Shown in pieces: positions 1 through 8,469 of a stretch of 30,449 bases of DNA (the first letter of the stretch is position 1; the number at the start of each line of letters is the position of its first letter). Below the pieces are notes generated by a model. It was given only the letters and a program-made list of their open reading frames with translations, had not been told where the DNA came from and did not search any database. The stretch spans positions 1-30,449 of the forward strand of contig CAMOER010000031.1 in assembly GCA_946612455.1 (NCBI GenBank), in the 5' to 3' direction. Made by a program: the position numbers and the translations under genes. This DNA is from UBA3305 sp002373555. Its GTDB lineage: Bacteria; Bacillota; Clostridia; Lachnospirales; Lachnospiraceae.

Positions 1-15
1 GGATTTTTACCTCAT

Positions 16-48
16 AAAAGAAGACTGCCGCATCATCTGATGCGACAG
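16..48 (-). terminator. Intrinsic terminator of thrS
   Basis: On the minus strand, 32 bases past the thrS stop, an 11-bp hairpin (CTGTCGCATCA / TGATGCGGCAG, one G-U pair) with a 2-base turn is followed by TCTTCTTTT. This is a standard rho-independent layout. Confidence 0.85.
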
Positions 49-79
49 CCCGTTTTCGTTGCCGTTCTGTTGGAAATGA

Positions 80-1843
80 TCACATTTCCGTTACGAGATC
101 CAGTGTATATTCCTTGTTCATCTTTCTGCAGATCGCAATGAACTTTTCCAGCGGGATGTCGTGCAGCTGGTTGTTGTTTCCGCGGATATTGACGGAAACG
201 GTATTGTTCTCGGCTTCCTTGTCGCCCAGTACCAGGATGTAGGGATCCTTGTAAAGCTTGTAGGCTTTGATCTTCTTCTGCATGTTCTGGTCGGAATAGT
301 CGACTTCGAAGCGGATGCCCGCGTCGCGCAGCTCTTCGCAGACCTTCTTCGCGTACTCATTGTGCGAAGTACGGATCGGGACAACGCCGACCTGTACGGG
401 AGAGAGCCAGAACGGGAAGGCGCCCTTGAAGTTCTCGATCAGGATACCGATGAATCTTTCCATCGATCCGAACATGGCTCGGTGGATCATGACCGGACGT
501 TTCTTCGCGCCGTCTTTGTCAATGTAGTGCAGGTCGAAATTGAGCGGCAGCTGGAAGTCAAGCTGGATGGTGCCCATCTGCCATTCTCTGCCGAGGCAGT
601 CCTTCATCTTCAGGTCGATCTTCGGGCCGTAGAATGCGCCGTCGCCTTCGTTGATCTCATAGCCGCCTTCGCCGTATTTGTCATCCAGGATCTTCTTCAG
701 CGCAGCTTCCGCCTGGTTCCAGACTTCGATGTCGCCCATAAAGTCATCCGGACGGGTGGAGAGCTCGGGTGCGTAGGAAAGTCCGAAGGTGCCGTAGATC
801 TGTCCCGCGATATCCATGATATCGTTGATCTCGTCCGCGATCTGATCTTCGGTCAGGAAGGTGTGATCGTCATCCTGGTGGAAGAGCTGTACACGGAACA
901 GGCCGTTCAGCTCACCGGATTTTTCCTTTCTGTGGATCGGATCGGTCTCGGAATAGCGGATCGGCAGTTCCTTGTAGGAATGGCCTTCGCGTCTGTACAC
1001 GGTGATCGCGTTCGGGCAGTTCATGGGCTTTGCGGCATACGTATTGTTCTCGTCGATCGGGACAAGGAACATGTTGTCTTTATAATGTGCCCAGTGTCCG
1101 GAAGTCACCCAGAGCTCCTTGGAGTTCAGAACAGGTGCTGCGATCTCCTGATAGCCATGGACATCATGGATGCCTCTCCAGAAGGAGAGCAGCGCATTGT
1201 ACAGCTTGAAGCCTCTGGGAAGCCAGTAAGGCATGCCGGGCGCGGTCTCGTCGAACATGAAGAGATCGAGCTGCGGTCCGAGCTTCTTGTGGTCGCGCTC
1301 CATCGCTTCCTTTACGAAAGCCAGATGCTCTTTGAGCTGCTGCTTGTCCGGGAATGCATACAGATAGATCCTCTGCAGGCTGTCGCGCTTCTCATCGCCT
1401 CTCCAGTAGGCGCCGGAAGCGGAACGGATCTGGAATGCAACGCTCATCAGCTCCTGGGAATTGGAGATGTGCGGGCCGCGGCAGAGGTCGACGAAATCAT
1501 CGCCGGTCCAGTAGATCGTCAGCTTTTCATCCTCAGGCAGATCCATGACCAGCTCGGTCTTGAATTTCTGATCTTTAAAAAGCTCCAGCGCTTCCGAACG
1601 GCTGACTTCCTTTACGGTCCAGTCCTCGCGGCGCTTGATGATCTCGCGCATCTTGTTCTCGATCGTCTTGTAATCGGATTCCGTGACGGCCTTCGGCAGC
1701 AGGAAGTCATAGTAGCAGCCGGTATCGATCTGCGGACCGATCGCATACTGTACGTTCTCTTTGCCGTAGATCTCGATCACGGCCTTGGCAAGAATGTGGG
1801 CAAGCGAATGTCTGTAAACGCTTAAGAATTCTTCTCTTTCCAT
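80..1843 (-). CDS. thrS: Threonyl-tRNA synthetase, short form lacking the N-terminal TGS domain
   Basis: This enzyme charges tRNA-Thr with threonine in the cytoplasm. The 587-residue protein begins almost directly in the editing (N2) domain: HSLAH at residues 12-16 and DLCRGPH further on carry the His/His/Cys/His set of the post-transfer editing site. The class II core follows, with PMNCPN, FHQDDDH and MIHRAMFGSMERF supplying the zinc-ligand Cys/His/His and motif 2/3 residues, then a C-terminal anticodon-binding domain. Typical bacterial ThrRS is about 640 residues with a roughly 60-residue TGS domain first; that domain is absent here. The ATG start is set by AAAGGAG seven bases upstream, and the next upstream sequence is T-box leader, so the TGS domain was not lost through a wrong start choice. 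The gene is monocistronic with its own terminator. Confidence 0.96.
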   Translation of the reverse strand: MEREEFLSVYRHSLAHILAKAVIEIYGKENVQYAIGPQIDTGCYYDFLLPKAVTESDYKTIENKMREIIKRREDWTVKEVSRSEALELFKDQKFKTELVMDLPEDEKLTIYWTGDDFVDLCRGPHISNSQELMSVAFQIRSASGAYWRGDEKRDSLQRIYLYAFPDKQQLKEHLAFVKEAMERDHKKLGPQLDLFMFDETAPGMPYWLPRGFKLYNALLSFWRGIHDVHGYQEIAAPVLNSKELWVTSGHWAHYKDNMFLVPIDENNTYAAKPMNCPNAITVYRREGHSYKELPIRYSETDPIHRKEKSGELNGLFRVQLFHQDDDHTFLTEDQIADEINDIMDIAGQIYGTFGLSYAPELSTRPDDFMGDIEVWNQAEAALKKILDDKYGEGGYEINEGDGAFYGPKIDLKMKDCLGREWQMGTIQLDFQLPLNFDLHYIDKDGAKKRPVMIHRAMFGSMERFIGILIENFKGAFPFWLSPVQVGVVPIRTSHNEYAKKVCEELRDAGIRFEVDYSDQNMQKKIKAYKLYKDPYILVLGDKEAENNTVSVNIRGNNNQLHDIPLEKFIAICRKMNKEYTLDLVTEM

Positions 1844-1878
1844 GGTATAACTCCTTTAAATAATGTACTGAGAATAAT

Positions 1879-2120
1879 AAAACGCCCTTCAGCAAATGCT
1901 AAAGGACGTCATAAACGCGGTTCCACCTTTATTGTCATCCCGGCATACGCAGACACGGAATGACCACTCAATGGATGATAACGGAATCACCGGGCCGGAT
2001 TGGGGCCGCTCGGAGGGCGGTGCGCAGCGGTTCGTGAACGGGAAGGTCTCAGCGTTTCCCTCCCTCTCTGTGGATGCCGTAAAGGCTGCAGTTCCTCGTC
2101 AAAGCTTTACTATGCAGTTC
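1879..2120 (-). promoter_or_regulatory. T-box riboswitch leader of thrS (tRNA-Thr responsive)
   Basis: Reading the minus strand, AAAGGTGGAACCGCG (1930-1916) matches the conserved T-box sequence that pairs with the uncharged tRNA acceptor end. It is followed by a terminator hairpin (1909-1883) of the form ACGTCCTTTAGC / GCTGAAGGGCGT and then TTTTATTATT. Upstream lies AGAGAGGGAGG (around 2070), typical of the Stem I region. A possible ACC specifier (Thr codon) is at 2021-2019, but Stem I was not folded, so the specifier is tentative. The expected logic is that uncharged tRNA-Thr stabilises the antiterminator and lets thrS be transcribed. Confidence 0.92.
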
Positions 2121-2126
2121 TATCGG

Positions 2127-2155
2127 ATTATAATGCACGGCGGCGGTTTTGTAAA
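2127..2155 (-). promoter_or_regulatory. Sigma-A-type promoter of the thrS T-box transcript
   Basis: The minus strand shows TTTACA (2155-2150), a 17-base spacer, and a perfect TATAAT (2132-2127). The start would be near 2120, just ahead of the T-box leader. Confidence 0.85.
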
Positions 2156-2195
2156 CCTTTTTATGTGAATTTAATGTTTTACGGCTTTAGAAGTA

Positions 2196-2224
2196 TTGGG
2201 ATTCATGGGAAAATAATGTATAAT
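2196..2224 (+). promoter_or_regulatory. Probable promoter of the yitT-family gene
   Basis: TTGGGA (2196-2201), a 17-base spacer, and a perfect TATAAT (2219-2224). It is divergent from the thrS promoter, with about 40 bases between the two -35 boxes. Confidence 0.65.
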
Positions 2225-2272
2225 GATGCAGATCGTACAGATAACAGAAATGATTCCCGGGAGGATAACAGA

Positions 2273-3184
2273 TTGCGCAAAAATACCAGAGATCAGATCG
2301 CATCCTTTGCCATGCTGACAGCCGGCGCTGTCACGGCGGCATTTGCACTGTAGGAGTTTCTCGTGCCGACGAATGTTTTTGACGGCGGCGTGGTCGGCGT
2401 CAGTATGATCCTGGCCCATTTCCTGCCGTTAAAGCTCGGCATCCTGATGGTCATCATCAATGCGCCCTTCCTGGTGTACGGGATGACAAAGCTGGGAAAA
2501 CTGTTCCTGGCGAAGGCGGGATATTCGATGGTCCTGTTTTCCCTGATGACGGCCGTTTTCGAACCGATGGTCAGTGCTACGCATGATGTCTTCCTCGGCG
2601 CGATCTTTGGCGGCATCCTTCTGGGCGTGGGCGTCGGCTTGGTCCTGCGCGGCGGCGGTTGTCTGGACGGAACGGAGATCGTCGCGGTCACATTGAGCCG
2701 GAGAGTTTCTTTCTCGGTCGGACAGATCATCCTGATCATGAATGTGCTCATTTATTCCGTCGCAGGAGCGCTGTTCGGCCTGGACCGCGGAATGTATTCG
2801 CTCGTGATGTATTTCATCACTTCGCGGGTGATCGATATCGTGGAGATCGGATTTGACAGCACGAAATCCGTCATGATCATTACCGATAACGGCAGAAAGG
2901 TTGCCGAAGAGATCTATGAGAAGCTCGGCCGGACCGTAACCTTTATGAAAGGCGAGGGATACATCAGCAGCGATACGAAGGATGTCCTATACTGTGTGGT
3001 GACGAGAGCCGAGATCCACGAGCTGAAGCAGATCATCAGTGAGACGGAGGGGAGTACGTTCACAACGATCTCGGAGGTGTCGGAGATCGTCGGGCGGCAT
3101 ATCAAATCGAACAGCCTGGCGGCGGGAGAGATGGGAACGGTGCAGCAGACGGCTGCCGGACCGGCAGAGAAGGTACAGAAATAA
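2273..3184 (+). pseudogene. YitT/DUF2179-family membrane protein, interrupted by in-frame TAG at codon 27
   Basis: YitT proteins are polytopic membrane proteins with a C-terminal cytoplasmic DUF2179 domain; their transport role is poorly defined. The natural start appears to be TTG at 2273, eight bases after GGGAGG (2259-2264). It gives a charged N-terminus and the first membrane segment (AMLTAGAVTAAFAL), then TAG at 2351-2353, and the same frame resumes at once with EFLVPTNVFDGGVVG, the family's first conserved block. The remaining membrane segments and the DUF2179 end (residues around SVMIITDNGRKVAEEIYEKL) are intact. The TAG could come from GAG by one base change. The bases TAGGAG also place AGGAG six bases before GTG at 2363, so an N-truncated product could be restarted there. 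This is a fresh nonsense mutation, a sequencing error, or restart or readthrough; the sequence alone cannot say which. Confidence 0.75.
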
Positions 3185-3189
3185 ACAAG

Positions 3190-3211
3190 CGGCGGAGCAT
3201 GAGCTTCGCCG
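3190..3211. terminator. Short hairpin between convergent yitT-family and AIM24 genes
   Basis: A 9-bp stem (CGGCGGAGC / GCTTCGCCG, one G-U pair) with an ATGA loop sits six bases after the yitT-family stop. Only TTCATTTA follows, so it is a weak terminator, possibly serving both strands. Confidence 0.5.
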
Positions 3212-3220
3212 TTCATTTAC

Positions 3221-4105
3221 TTATTCTTCTTCATACTCGCTTTCTGTTTCCTCAGGGGACGCTTCCTCTTTCTTTCCCCGGATCTTGTTCTTTGCCTCCT
3301 GATGGCGCTCCATCTGCAGATCGTCAAGTCTGGATCTTTTCACGCCTGCTGCAACAGGGGAGAGCAGCACACGGCCGGTGCCGCGGTAGACATTGACCAG
3401 CCCTTCGCCGCTGATATCGGATCCGATCAGTGTCTTTGTTGTCTTTTCCACCGTAAACTTCAGAGACTGGCTCCAGGCGATGGCATAGTTTCCGTCCACG
3501 CGCAGTACGTCATTGTCCAGGTCGATCATGACGAGCTCTTCCCGGGGCACCATGCTCTCCAGCGCCACGATCCCTTCGCCATCGAGCATGCAGTTGAACA
3601 TGCCTTCATTGCCGAGGACCATCGAGGAAATGGTGCTTCGCATGACCGTTTTGATATTGACTTCGCCGTCGCAGGCAAGGAACAGTCCGTTCTCAATGAT
3701 CATGCGTCCGTTCCAGTCCGCCAGGTCTTCCAGCAGGATGTGCTTGTAAGTGGGTTCCAGTACAAGCAGGCCGGTGCCGGTATAGCGCGGCTTGATGACT
3801 GCTTCGTTCGTCAGTTTGCCGCCGATGATCTTCTTGCCGAGGTCGATGCCGCCCTTGATGTTGGTCGCGACTTTGAGATCGCCGGCCATCCATTCCATCG
3901 AGCCGCCCTGCACGGTGATGTCGTCGTCCTCCAGCGCGATCGCCAGCTGCCGTTTCCGGACATTCATCTGGCTGGCAAAATAGGAGAACATGGCTTCGGA
4001 CGGATCGTCGCTCAGATTCTTCTGATATTCAATGACATTGAATTTGCCTTTGTGTTCAATGATCTTTTTGTTCGCGGTCTCGTTCAGAAAATTCGCTTTG
4101 TACAT
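3221..4105 (-). CDS. AIM24-family protein
   Basis: The 294-residue protein matches the AIM24 family (PF01987): a beta-rich fold with a run of short glycine-bounded strands such as GGSMEWMAGDL, GTGLLVLEPTYKHILL and GNEGMFNCMLDGEG. It has no signal peptide or membrane segment. The bacterial role of the family is not established. The C-terminal ~45 residues are highly charged (KKEEASPEETESEYEEE) and probably disordered. The ATG start follows GGGAGGG. The gene stands alone, convergent to the yitT-family gene and divergent from ruvA. The family call is firm and the function is not. Confidence 0.85.
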   Translation of the reverse strand: MYKANFLNETANKKIIEHKGKFNVIEYQKNLSDDPSEAMFSYFASQMNVRKRQLAIALEDDDITVQGGSMEWMAGDLKVATNIKGGIDLGKKIIGGKLTNEAVIKPRYTGTGLLVLEPTYKHILLEDLADWNGRMIIENGLFLACDGEVNIKTVMRSTISSMVLGNEGMFNCMLDGEGIVALESMVPREELVMIDLDNDVLRVDGNYAIAWSQSLKFTVEKTTKTLIGSDISGEGLVNVYRGTGRVLLSPVAAGVKRSRLDDLQMERHQEAKNKIRGKKEEASPEETESEYEEE

Positions 4106-4149
4106 GGCTCCCTCCCCATAGCGGTATGATTTGTTTCTCCCTGCTTCCG

Positions 4150-4177
4150 ATTATAAAATAATTCTGCAGGATTGCAA
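4150..4177 (-). promoter_or_regulatory. Probable promoter of the AIM24-family gene
   Basis: On the minus strand: TTGCAA (4177-4172), a 16-base spacer, and a perfect TATAAT (4155-4150), about 45 bases ahead of the start codon. Confidence 0.7.
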
Positions 4178-4256
4178 GATGCTCCGGGCTTCGCAAAGGG
4201 AGAATCTGCGATTTTGCGTATGCACCGCAGAAAAAAGAACATATGTGCGATTCGTG

Positions 4257-4285
4257 TTGATTTATCGGTGCCTGTATGATATAAA
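4257..4285 (+). promoter_or_regulatory. Probable promoter of the ruvA-to-PBP operon
   Basis: TTGATT (4257-4262), a 17-base spacer, and TATAAA (4280-4285). The leader to the ruvA ATG would be about 80 bases. No other convincing promoter was seen before the next gap, so it may drive seven genes. Confidence 0.7.
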
Positions 4286-4372
4286 TAGATTAAGTATGCG
4301 CAAAAGCGGAATGTGCGGAAACCGTGACGGTCCTGCCTCCGCCTGCAGCCGCAGACGAAGAGGAGGGAAGAC

Positions 4373-4981
4373 ATGATCTCCTATGTAAAAGGAATCCTGA
4401 CAGAGACCGATCCTGATACTGTCGTCATCGAGACCGGCGGGATCGGCTACAATATAAAGATCACGGACAGGGTGCTGTCATCGCTGCCGCCCGTTGGCAG
4501 GGAAGCGAAGCTGTATACGCATTTCCATGTCCGGGAGGATGCCATGCAGCTCTACGGCTTCCTGAGCCGGGAAGATCTGAACATGTTCCGGATGCTGCTG
4601 GCCGTGAACGGCGTCGGACCGAAGGTCGCGCTGTCGCTGATCAATGAGATGTCTGCGAACGACCTGGCCTTTGCGATCCTGGCGGATGATGTGACTTTGA
4701 TCTCCAAAGCACCCGGCCTCGGGAAGAAGACCGCGCAGAAGATCGTGCTGGAGCTGAAGGACAAGATGGATCTGAACGAAGCATTCACGGCCAGATCCCA
4801 GGCTGCGTCGGTGGCTGCGGCAGCTGCCGATTCGGATGTCACGGAGGCGGTCGAAGCCCTGGTCGCGCTCGGCTATTCGTCGACCGAAGCGGTACGGGCA
4901 GTGAAAGCAATAGAAGGAGCCGAAGGCATGGCTTCCGAAACACTTCTGAAGGAAGCGCTGAAGCTTCTCGCCGGTTTCTGA
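4373..4981 (+). CDS. ruvA: Holliday junction branch migration protein RuvA
   Basis: RuvA binds four-way DNA junctions as a tetramer and loads the RuvB motor. At 202 residues it has the normal family length. The N-terminal OB-fold domain (about 1-63) opens with MISYVKG. Domain II carries two helix-hairpin-helix motifs, NGVGPKVAL and APGLGKKTAQKIVLELK. An alanine-rich linker near 145 leads to the small domain III that contacts RuvB (EAVEALVALGYSSTEA). The ATG start has AGGAGG (4361-4366) six bases upstream. It is the first gene of a same-strand run and ruvB follows after 42 bases. No ruvC is present in the window. Confidence 0.97.
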   Translation: MISYVKGILTETDPDTVVIETGGIGYNIKITDRVLSSLPPVGREAKLYTHFHVREDAMQLYGFLSREDLNMFRMLLAVNGVGPKVALSLINEMSANDLAFAILADDVTLISKAPGLGKKTAQKIVLELKDKMDLNEAFTARSQAASVAAAAADSDVTEAVEALVALGYSSTEAVRAVKAIEGAEGMASETLLKEALKLLAGF

Positions 4982-5023
4982 GAACAGATCTTTATTTTCG
5001 GTCCGGACCACGGATGAGGGATT

Positions 5024-6034
5024 ATGGAAAAACGTATCATAACAACAGATATAACCGAAGAGGACAGACATATAGAGAACAGCCTGCGGCCCCGGTACCT
5101 GCGGGATTATATCGGGCAGCAGGAGCTGAAGGATCTGCTTTCCGTTTATATTGAAGCGGCAAAGAGCAGAAATGAGCCGCTCGATCATGTTCTGATCTAC
5201 GGCCCGCCCGGGCTCGGCAAGACAACGCTTGCGGGGATCATTGCCAATGAGATGGGCAAGAATATCAAGATCACGTCCGGTCCGGCGATCGAGCATCCCG
5301 GCGAAATGGCGGCGATCCTGACCAAGCTCGGGGAAGGCGATGTGCTGTTCATTGATGAGATCCACCGCATCAACCGCCAGGTGGAAGAGCATCTGTATGC
5401 CGCCATGGAGGATTTCGCGATCGATATCATGATCGGGAAAGGCGCCGGCGCCAAATCCATCCGGCTCGATCTGCCGCCCTTCACGCTTGTCGGGGCGACA
5501 ACGCGGGCCGGAATGCTGACGGCGCCGCTGCGCGACAGGTTCGGCGTGATCCACAGACTGGACTTCTATACGCCGAAGGAACTGGCGCTGATCGTGAAAC
5601 GTTCGGCGGGCGTTCTCGGCGTGGAGATCGACGAGGCCGGTGCCATGGAGATCGCGAGACGGTCCCGCGGTACGCCCAGACTGGCGAACCGCCTGTTAAA
5701 GAGAGTCCGGGATTTCGCACAGGTGAAATATGAAGGCCATATCAACAGGAAGATCGCCGATGAGACGCTCACGCTCCTGAATGTCGACAAGTTCGGCCTG
5801 GATGCCATGGACCAGCGGGTCATCAATACCATTATCGATACCTTCGGCGGCGGTCCCGTGGGACTGGATACGCTGGCGGCCGCGCTCAGTGAGGACGCCG
5901 GCACACTGGAGGATGTCTGTGAACCGTATCTGCTGCAGAACGGCCTGATCGCGCGTACGCCGAGAGGCCGCATTGCCACTGCTTCCGCTTATGCATATGT
6001 CGGCAGGGCCGATGAGAGGGATGAAAATGACTGA
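5024..6034 (+). CDS. ruvB: Holliday junction branch migration helicase RuvB
   Basis: RuvB is the AAA+ hexameric motor that drives branch migration with RuvA. The 336-residue protein shows Walker A GPPGLGKTT at 60-68, Walker B DEIH at 111-114, sensor 1 GATTRAG at 157-163 and the arginine-finger segment PLRDRFG at 168-174. A winged-helix DNA-binding domain occupies the C-terminus (GLIARTPRGRIAT). Length and motifs are complete. Its last eight bases overlap the start of zapA, which suggests translational coupling. Confidence 0.97.
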   Translation: MEKRIITTDITEEDRHIENSLRPRYLRDYIGQQELKDLLSVYIEAAKSRNEPLDHVLIYGPPGLGKTTLAGIIANEMGKNIKITSGPAIEHPGEMAAILTKLGEGDVLFIDEIHRINRQVEEHLYAAMEDFAIDIMIGKGAGAKSIRLDLPPFTLVGATTRAGMLTAPLRDRFGVIHRLDFYTPKELALIVKRSAGVLGVEIDEAGAMEIARRSRGTPRLANRLLKRVRDFAQVKYEGHINRKIADETLTLLNVDKFGLDAMDQRVINTIIDTFGGGPVGLDTLAAALSEDAGTLEDVCEPYLLQNGLIARTPRGRIATASAYAYVGRADERDEND

Positions 6035-6347
6035 GAACAACCGCACAAGGATCATCTTCGGCAGCCGCTCGATCACGCTCAGCGGGAAGGAAGATTCCGA
6101 ATATGTGAACCGGCTGGCCGATTATCTGAACAGCAAGACCGAGGAGATGGCTGCGGCTGCTTCCTACAAACGGCTGACGGAAAATGACAGGACAGCCATG
6201 CTGCTTTTCAATATTGCCGATGATTATCTCAAGGCGAAGGACAGAGCAGACAGACTGGAAGCCGAGCTGAAGCAGCTGGAGGCGGAATCCGATGACATGC
6301 GCTACCGGTTTGTCAAGGAACGCATGCAGCAGGAAAAGGGAAAGTAA
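6027..6347 (+). CDS. zapA: Cell division protein ZapA
   Basis: ZapA binds and bundles FtsZ filaments at the Z-ring. The 106-residue protein has the family layout: a small N-terminal domain with the FtsZ-facing pattern IIFGSRSITLSGKED-SEYV, then a long C-terminal coiled coil (about residues 60-100, KAKDRADRLEAELKQLEAE). ATG 6027 is preferred because GAGAGGG (6014-6020) lies six bases upstream; the in-frame ATG at 6021 would touch that site. It overlaps the ruvB stop. Finding it upstream of ftsW and a PBP gene fits a division cluster. Confidence 0.9.
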   Translation: MTENNRTRIIFGSRSITLSGKEDSEYVNRLADYLNSKTEEMAAAASYKRLTENDRTAMLLFNIADDYLKAKDRADRLEAELKQLEAESDDMRYRFVKERMQQEKGK

Positions 6348-6392
6348 GTACGGCCGCGGCGGAATCTGCGGCCGGCCTGTCCGGAGGTATGT

Positions 6393-7685
6393 ATGTTTAT
6401 TCCAGAACTGCTTGCCCCTGCGGGATCGATGGACAGTCTGAAGGCTGCTGTTGCCGGCGGCGCTGATGCCGTTTACATGGGCGGCCTGAAATTCGGCGCC
6501 AGAGCCTATGCGGAAAACCCGGATGATGACGGGATCTGCGAGGCGATCGACTATGTCCACCTGCACGGTGTAAAGCTTTATATGACTGTCAATACACTGA
6601 TGAAAGAGAGGGAGCTTGCGGATGAGCTGCTTCCTTTTTTGGAACGTCCGTACAGAGCGGGCGTGGATGCCGTACTCGTACAGGATCTCGGTGCGCTGGC
6701 GTGTATAAAAGAGCACTTCCCGGATCTCCCTGTCCATATCAGCACCCAGATGACCGTCGCCTCTCCATACGGTGCGAGGATCGCAAAAATGATGGGTGCG
6801 GAACGTCTCGTCCTTCCGCGGGAGCTTTCGCTTCCGGAGATCATAAGAATAAAGGAAGAAGCGGAGATTGAAGTCGAGACATTCATTCACGGTGCGCTGT
6901 GCTACTGCTATTCCGGACAGTGCCTGATGTCGTCGATGATCGGCGGACGCAGCGGGAACCGCGGGCGCTGTGCACAGCCCTGCAGACTGCCGTACCGGAA
7001 GGACGGAGGCAGAAAGGCGGAATATCTCCTGAATCTGAAGGATATCTGTTCGCTCTCTTTGCTTCCGGAACTCGCGGAAGCCGGGATCGCCTCCCTGAAG
7101 ATCGAAGGACGGATGAAGAGCCCGTCCTATACCCTGGGAACGGTCGCCGTCTACCGGAAATATCTGGACAGGATCCGGGACGGAAAACCGTATGCGGTCG
7201 ATCCGGAGGATGTGCGCTTCCTGCTGGAGCTGTTCGACCGGGGCGGCTATTCTTCCGGCTACTATCATACGCACAACGGACCGGATATGATTCATAAGGA
7301 AGAAAAGCCGGCGAAGCGGATCGTGGATGAAGCGCTGCTCAGCCGGTATTTCGGGAGGATGGATTCAGAAGCTTCCGACTTAAATATTAAGGGAACCTTA
7401 AAAGTAATTCCCGGAAACTGCGTTACAATAACAATGACATATAAAGGCCATGAAGTCACCTTCGCCGGACCGGAAGTACAGGAGGCGAAGAGCCGGCCGA
7501 TGACCGGGGAAGAGATCCGGAAGAGAATGATGAAGACCGGCGGCACGGGATTCGCATTCTCGGAACTGGAGATCCTTACGGAAGGCGCGCCGTTTATTCC
7601 CGTGGGAGAACTGAACCGCTTCCGCCGGGATGCCATCGAAGCAATGAGAAAGGAGATACTCGATGCTTACAGACGTATCTCTTGA
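6393..7685 (+). CDS. U32-family protein (peptidase U32 / RlhA-like), N-terminal half type
   Basis: The 430-residue protein starts ELLAPAGSMDSLKAAV and carries the U32 signature ETFIHGALCYCYSGQCLMS (about 162-180) followed by GRCAQPCR. Cysteines 170, 172, 177, 193 and 197 could supply an iron-sulfur cluster, as known for the U32 proteins UbiU/UbiV and inferred for RlhA. The last 80 residues (TGGTGFAFSELE, then LNRFRRDAIEAMR) resemble the DUF3656-type extension. Members act in RNA hydroxylation, quinone hydroxylation or as reported proteases, so the reaction is uncertain here. GGAGG (6383-6387) is five bases before ATG 6393; an out-of-frame ATG at 6389 is too close. It overlaps the next gene by 23 bases. 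Confidence 0.85.
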   Translation: MFIPELLAPAGSMDSLKAAVAGGADAVYMGGLKFGARAYAENPDDDGICEAIDYVHLHGVKLYMTVNTLMKERELADELLPFLERPYRAGVDAVLVQDLGALACIKEHFPDLPVHISTQMTVASPYGARIAKMMGAERLVLPRELSLPEIIRIKEEAEIEVETFIHGALCYCYSGQCLMSSMIGGRSGNRGRCAQPCRLPYRKDGGRKAEYLLNLKDICSLSLLPELAEAGIASLKIEGRMKSPSYTLGTVAVYRKYLDRIRDGKPYAVDPEDVRFLLELFDRGGYSSGYYHTHNGPDMIHKEEKPAKRIVDEALLSRYFGRMDSEASDLNIKGTLKVIPGNCVTITMTYKGHEVTFAGPEVQEAKSRPMTGEEIRKRMMKTGGTGFAFSELEILTEGAPFIPVGELNRFRRDAIEAMRKEILDAYRRIS

Positions 7686-8469
7686 AAATACGGCGCTGCT
7701 GCAGACCCTGCTTGCCGCCGGCGCGGCGGACCGTGTGATCCTTTCCGCGGAGCGGACAGCGCCGGAAAGATGGAAGGAAGCAGCGGCAGAGATCAGAGCT
7801 GCAGGGGCGGAAGCAGTGCTCGCGCTTCCTTATGTATTTCGTGCGGAAGCGGCAGACTGGCTGTCCGCACACCGGAAAACACTTGCGGAAGCCGGGTTTG
7901 ACGGTTTCCTGATCCGGAATATCGATGAAGCCGGCTTTTTCCGGGAGAACGGGATCCCCGGAAAGCGGATCTTTGACGCCGGGATGTATACCTGGAATCA
8001 TGTTTCGGCAGAGGTTTGCCGGTCGCTCGGTGCGGACGAACTGACACTGCCGTATGAACTGAATCAGCGGGAGCTGCAGGAACGCGGCATGGACAGCCGG
8101 GACACCTTGATCGTTTACGGGAAGATCCCGCTGATGCTGTCCGCACAGTGCACAAAGAAGAATACCGGCGGGTGCCTGAAGAAAAACGGAACGCCCGGCA
8201 TCCTCGCGCCCGCTTACAGTACGCTGACAGACCGGAAAGGCGCCGTATTTACGGAGGATTCCAGATGTCGGCTGTGTTATACCGTCATTTACAACAGTGT
8301 CCCGCTGTGGCTGTTCGATAAGATCCCCGAAAATACCGGCAGAGTGCGCCTGTGCTTTACCGATGAAACGGAAAAAGAACTGCAGGCTGTTCTGAAGGCC
8401 TTTCTAAAACGCGGGAAGCCGAAAGAGGGCAGTTTTACAAGAGGACATTTTACGAGAGGGGTGGAGTGA
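7663..8469 (+). CDS. U32-associated protein resembling the C-terminal half of long U32 proteins
   Basis: This 268-residue protein has no membrane segment. Its second half has a four-cysteine pattern (C163, C171, C202, C205 in PLMLSAQC, GGC, SRCRLC) and LTDRKG, which I recognise from the extended C-terminal part of U32 proteins that are often one long chain in related clostridia. Here it is a separate frame (+1) overlapping the first U32 gene by 23 bases. It has its own good ribosome site, AAAGGAG (7649-7655), seven bases before ATG 7663, and no slippery heptamer is visible. I therefore call it a real gene split rather than a frameshift. Its stop overlaps the ftsW ATG by one base (TGATG). Confidence 0.75.
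   Translation: MLTDVSLENTALLQTLLAAGAADRVILSAERTAPERWKEAAAEIRAAGAEAVLALPYVFRAEAADWLSAHRKTLAEAGFDGFLIRNIDEAGFFRENGIPGKRIFDAGMYTWNHVSAEVCRSLGADELTLPYELNQRELQERGMDSRDTLIVYGKIPLMLSAQCTKKNTGGCLKKNGTPGILAPAYSTLTDRKGAVFTEDSRCRLCYTVIYNSVPLWLFDKIPENTGRVRLCFTDETEKELQAVLKAFLKRGKPKEGSFTRGHFTRGVE

Noticed and set aside
2351..2353. TAG as pyrrolysine or a reassigned sense codon
   Set aside because: There is only one instance, and a one-base change from GAG explains it. The absence of TAG stops elsewhere in the window is weak evidence with so few genes.
7640..7690. Programmed frameshift joining the two U32 genes
   Set aside because: No slippery heptamer or downstream pseudoknot was seen, and the second gene has its own well-spaced ribosome site and ATG.
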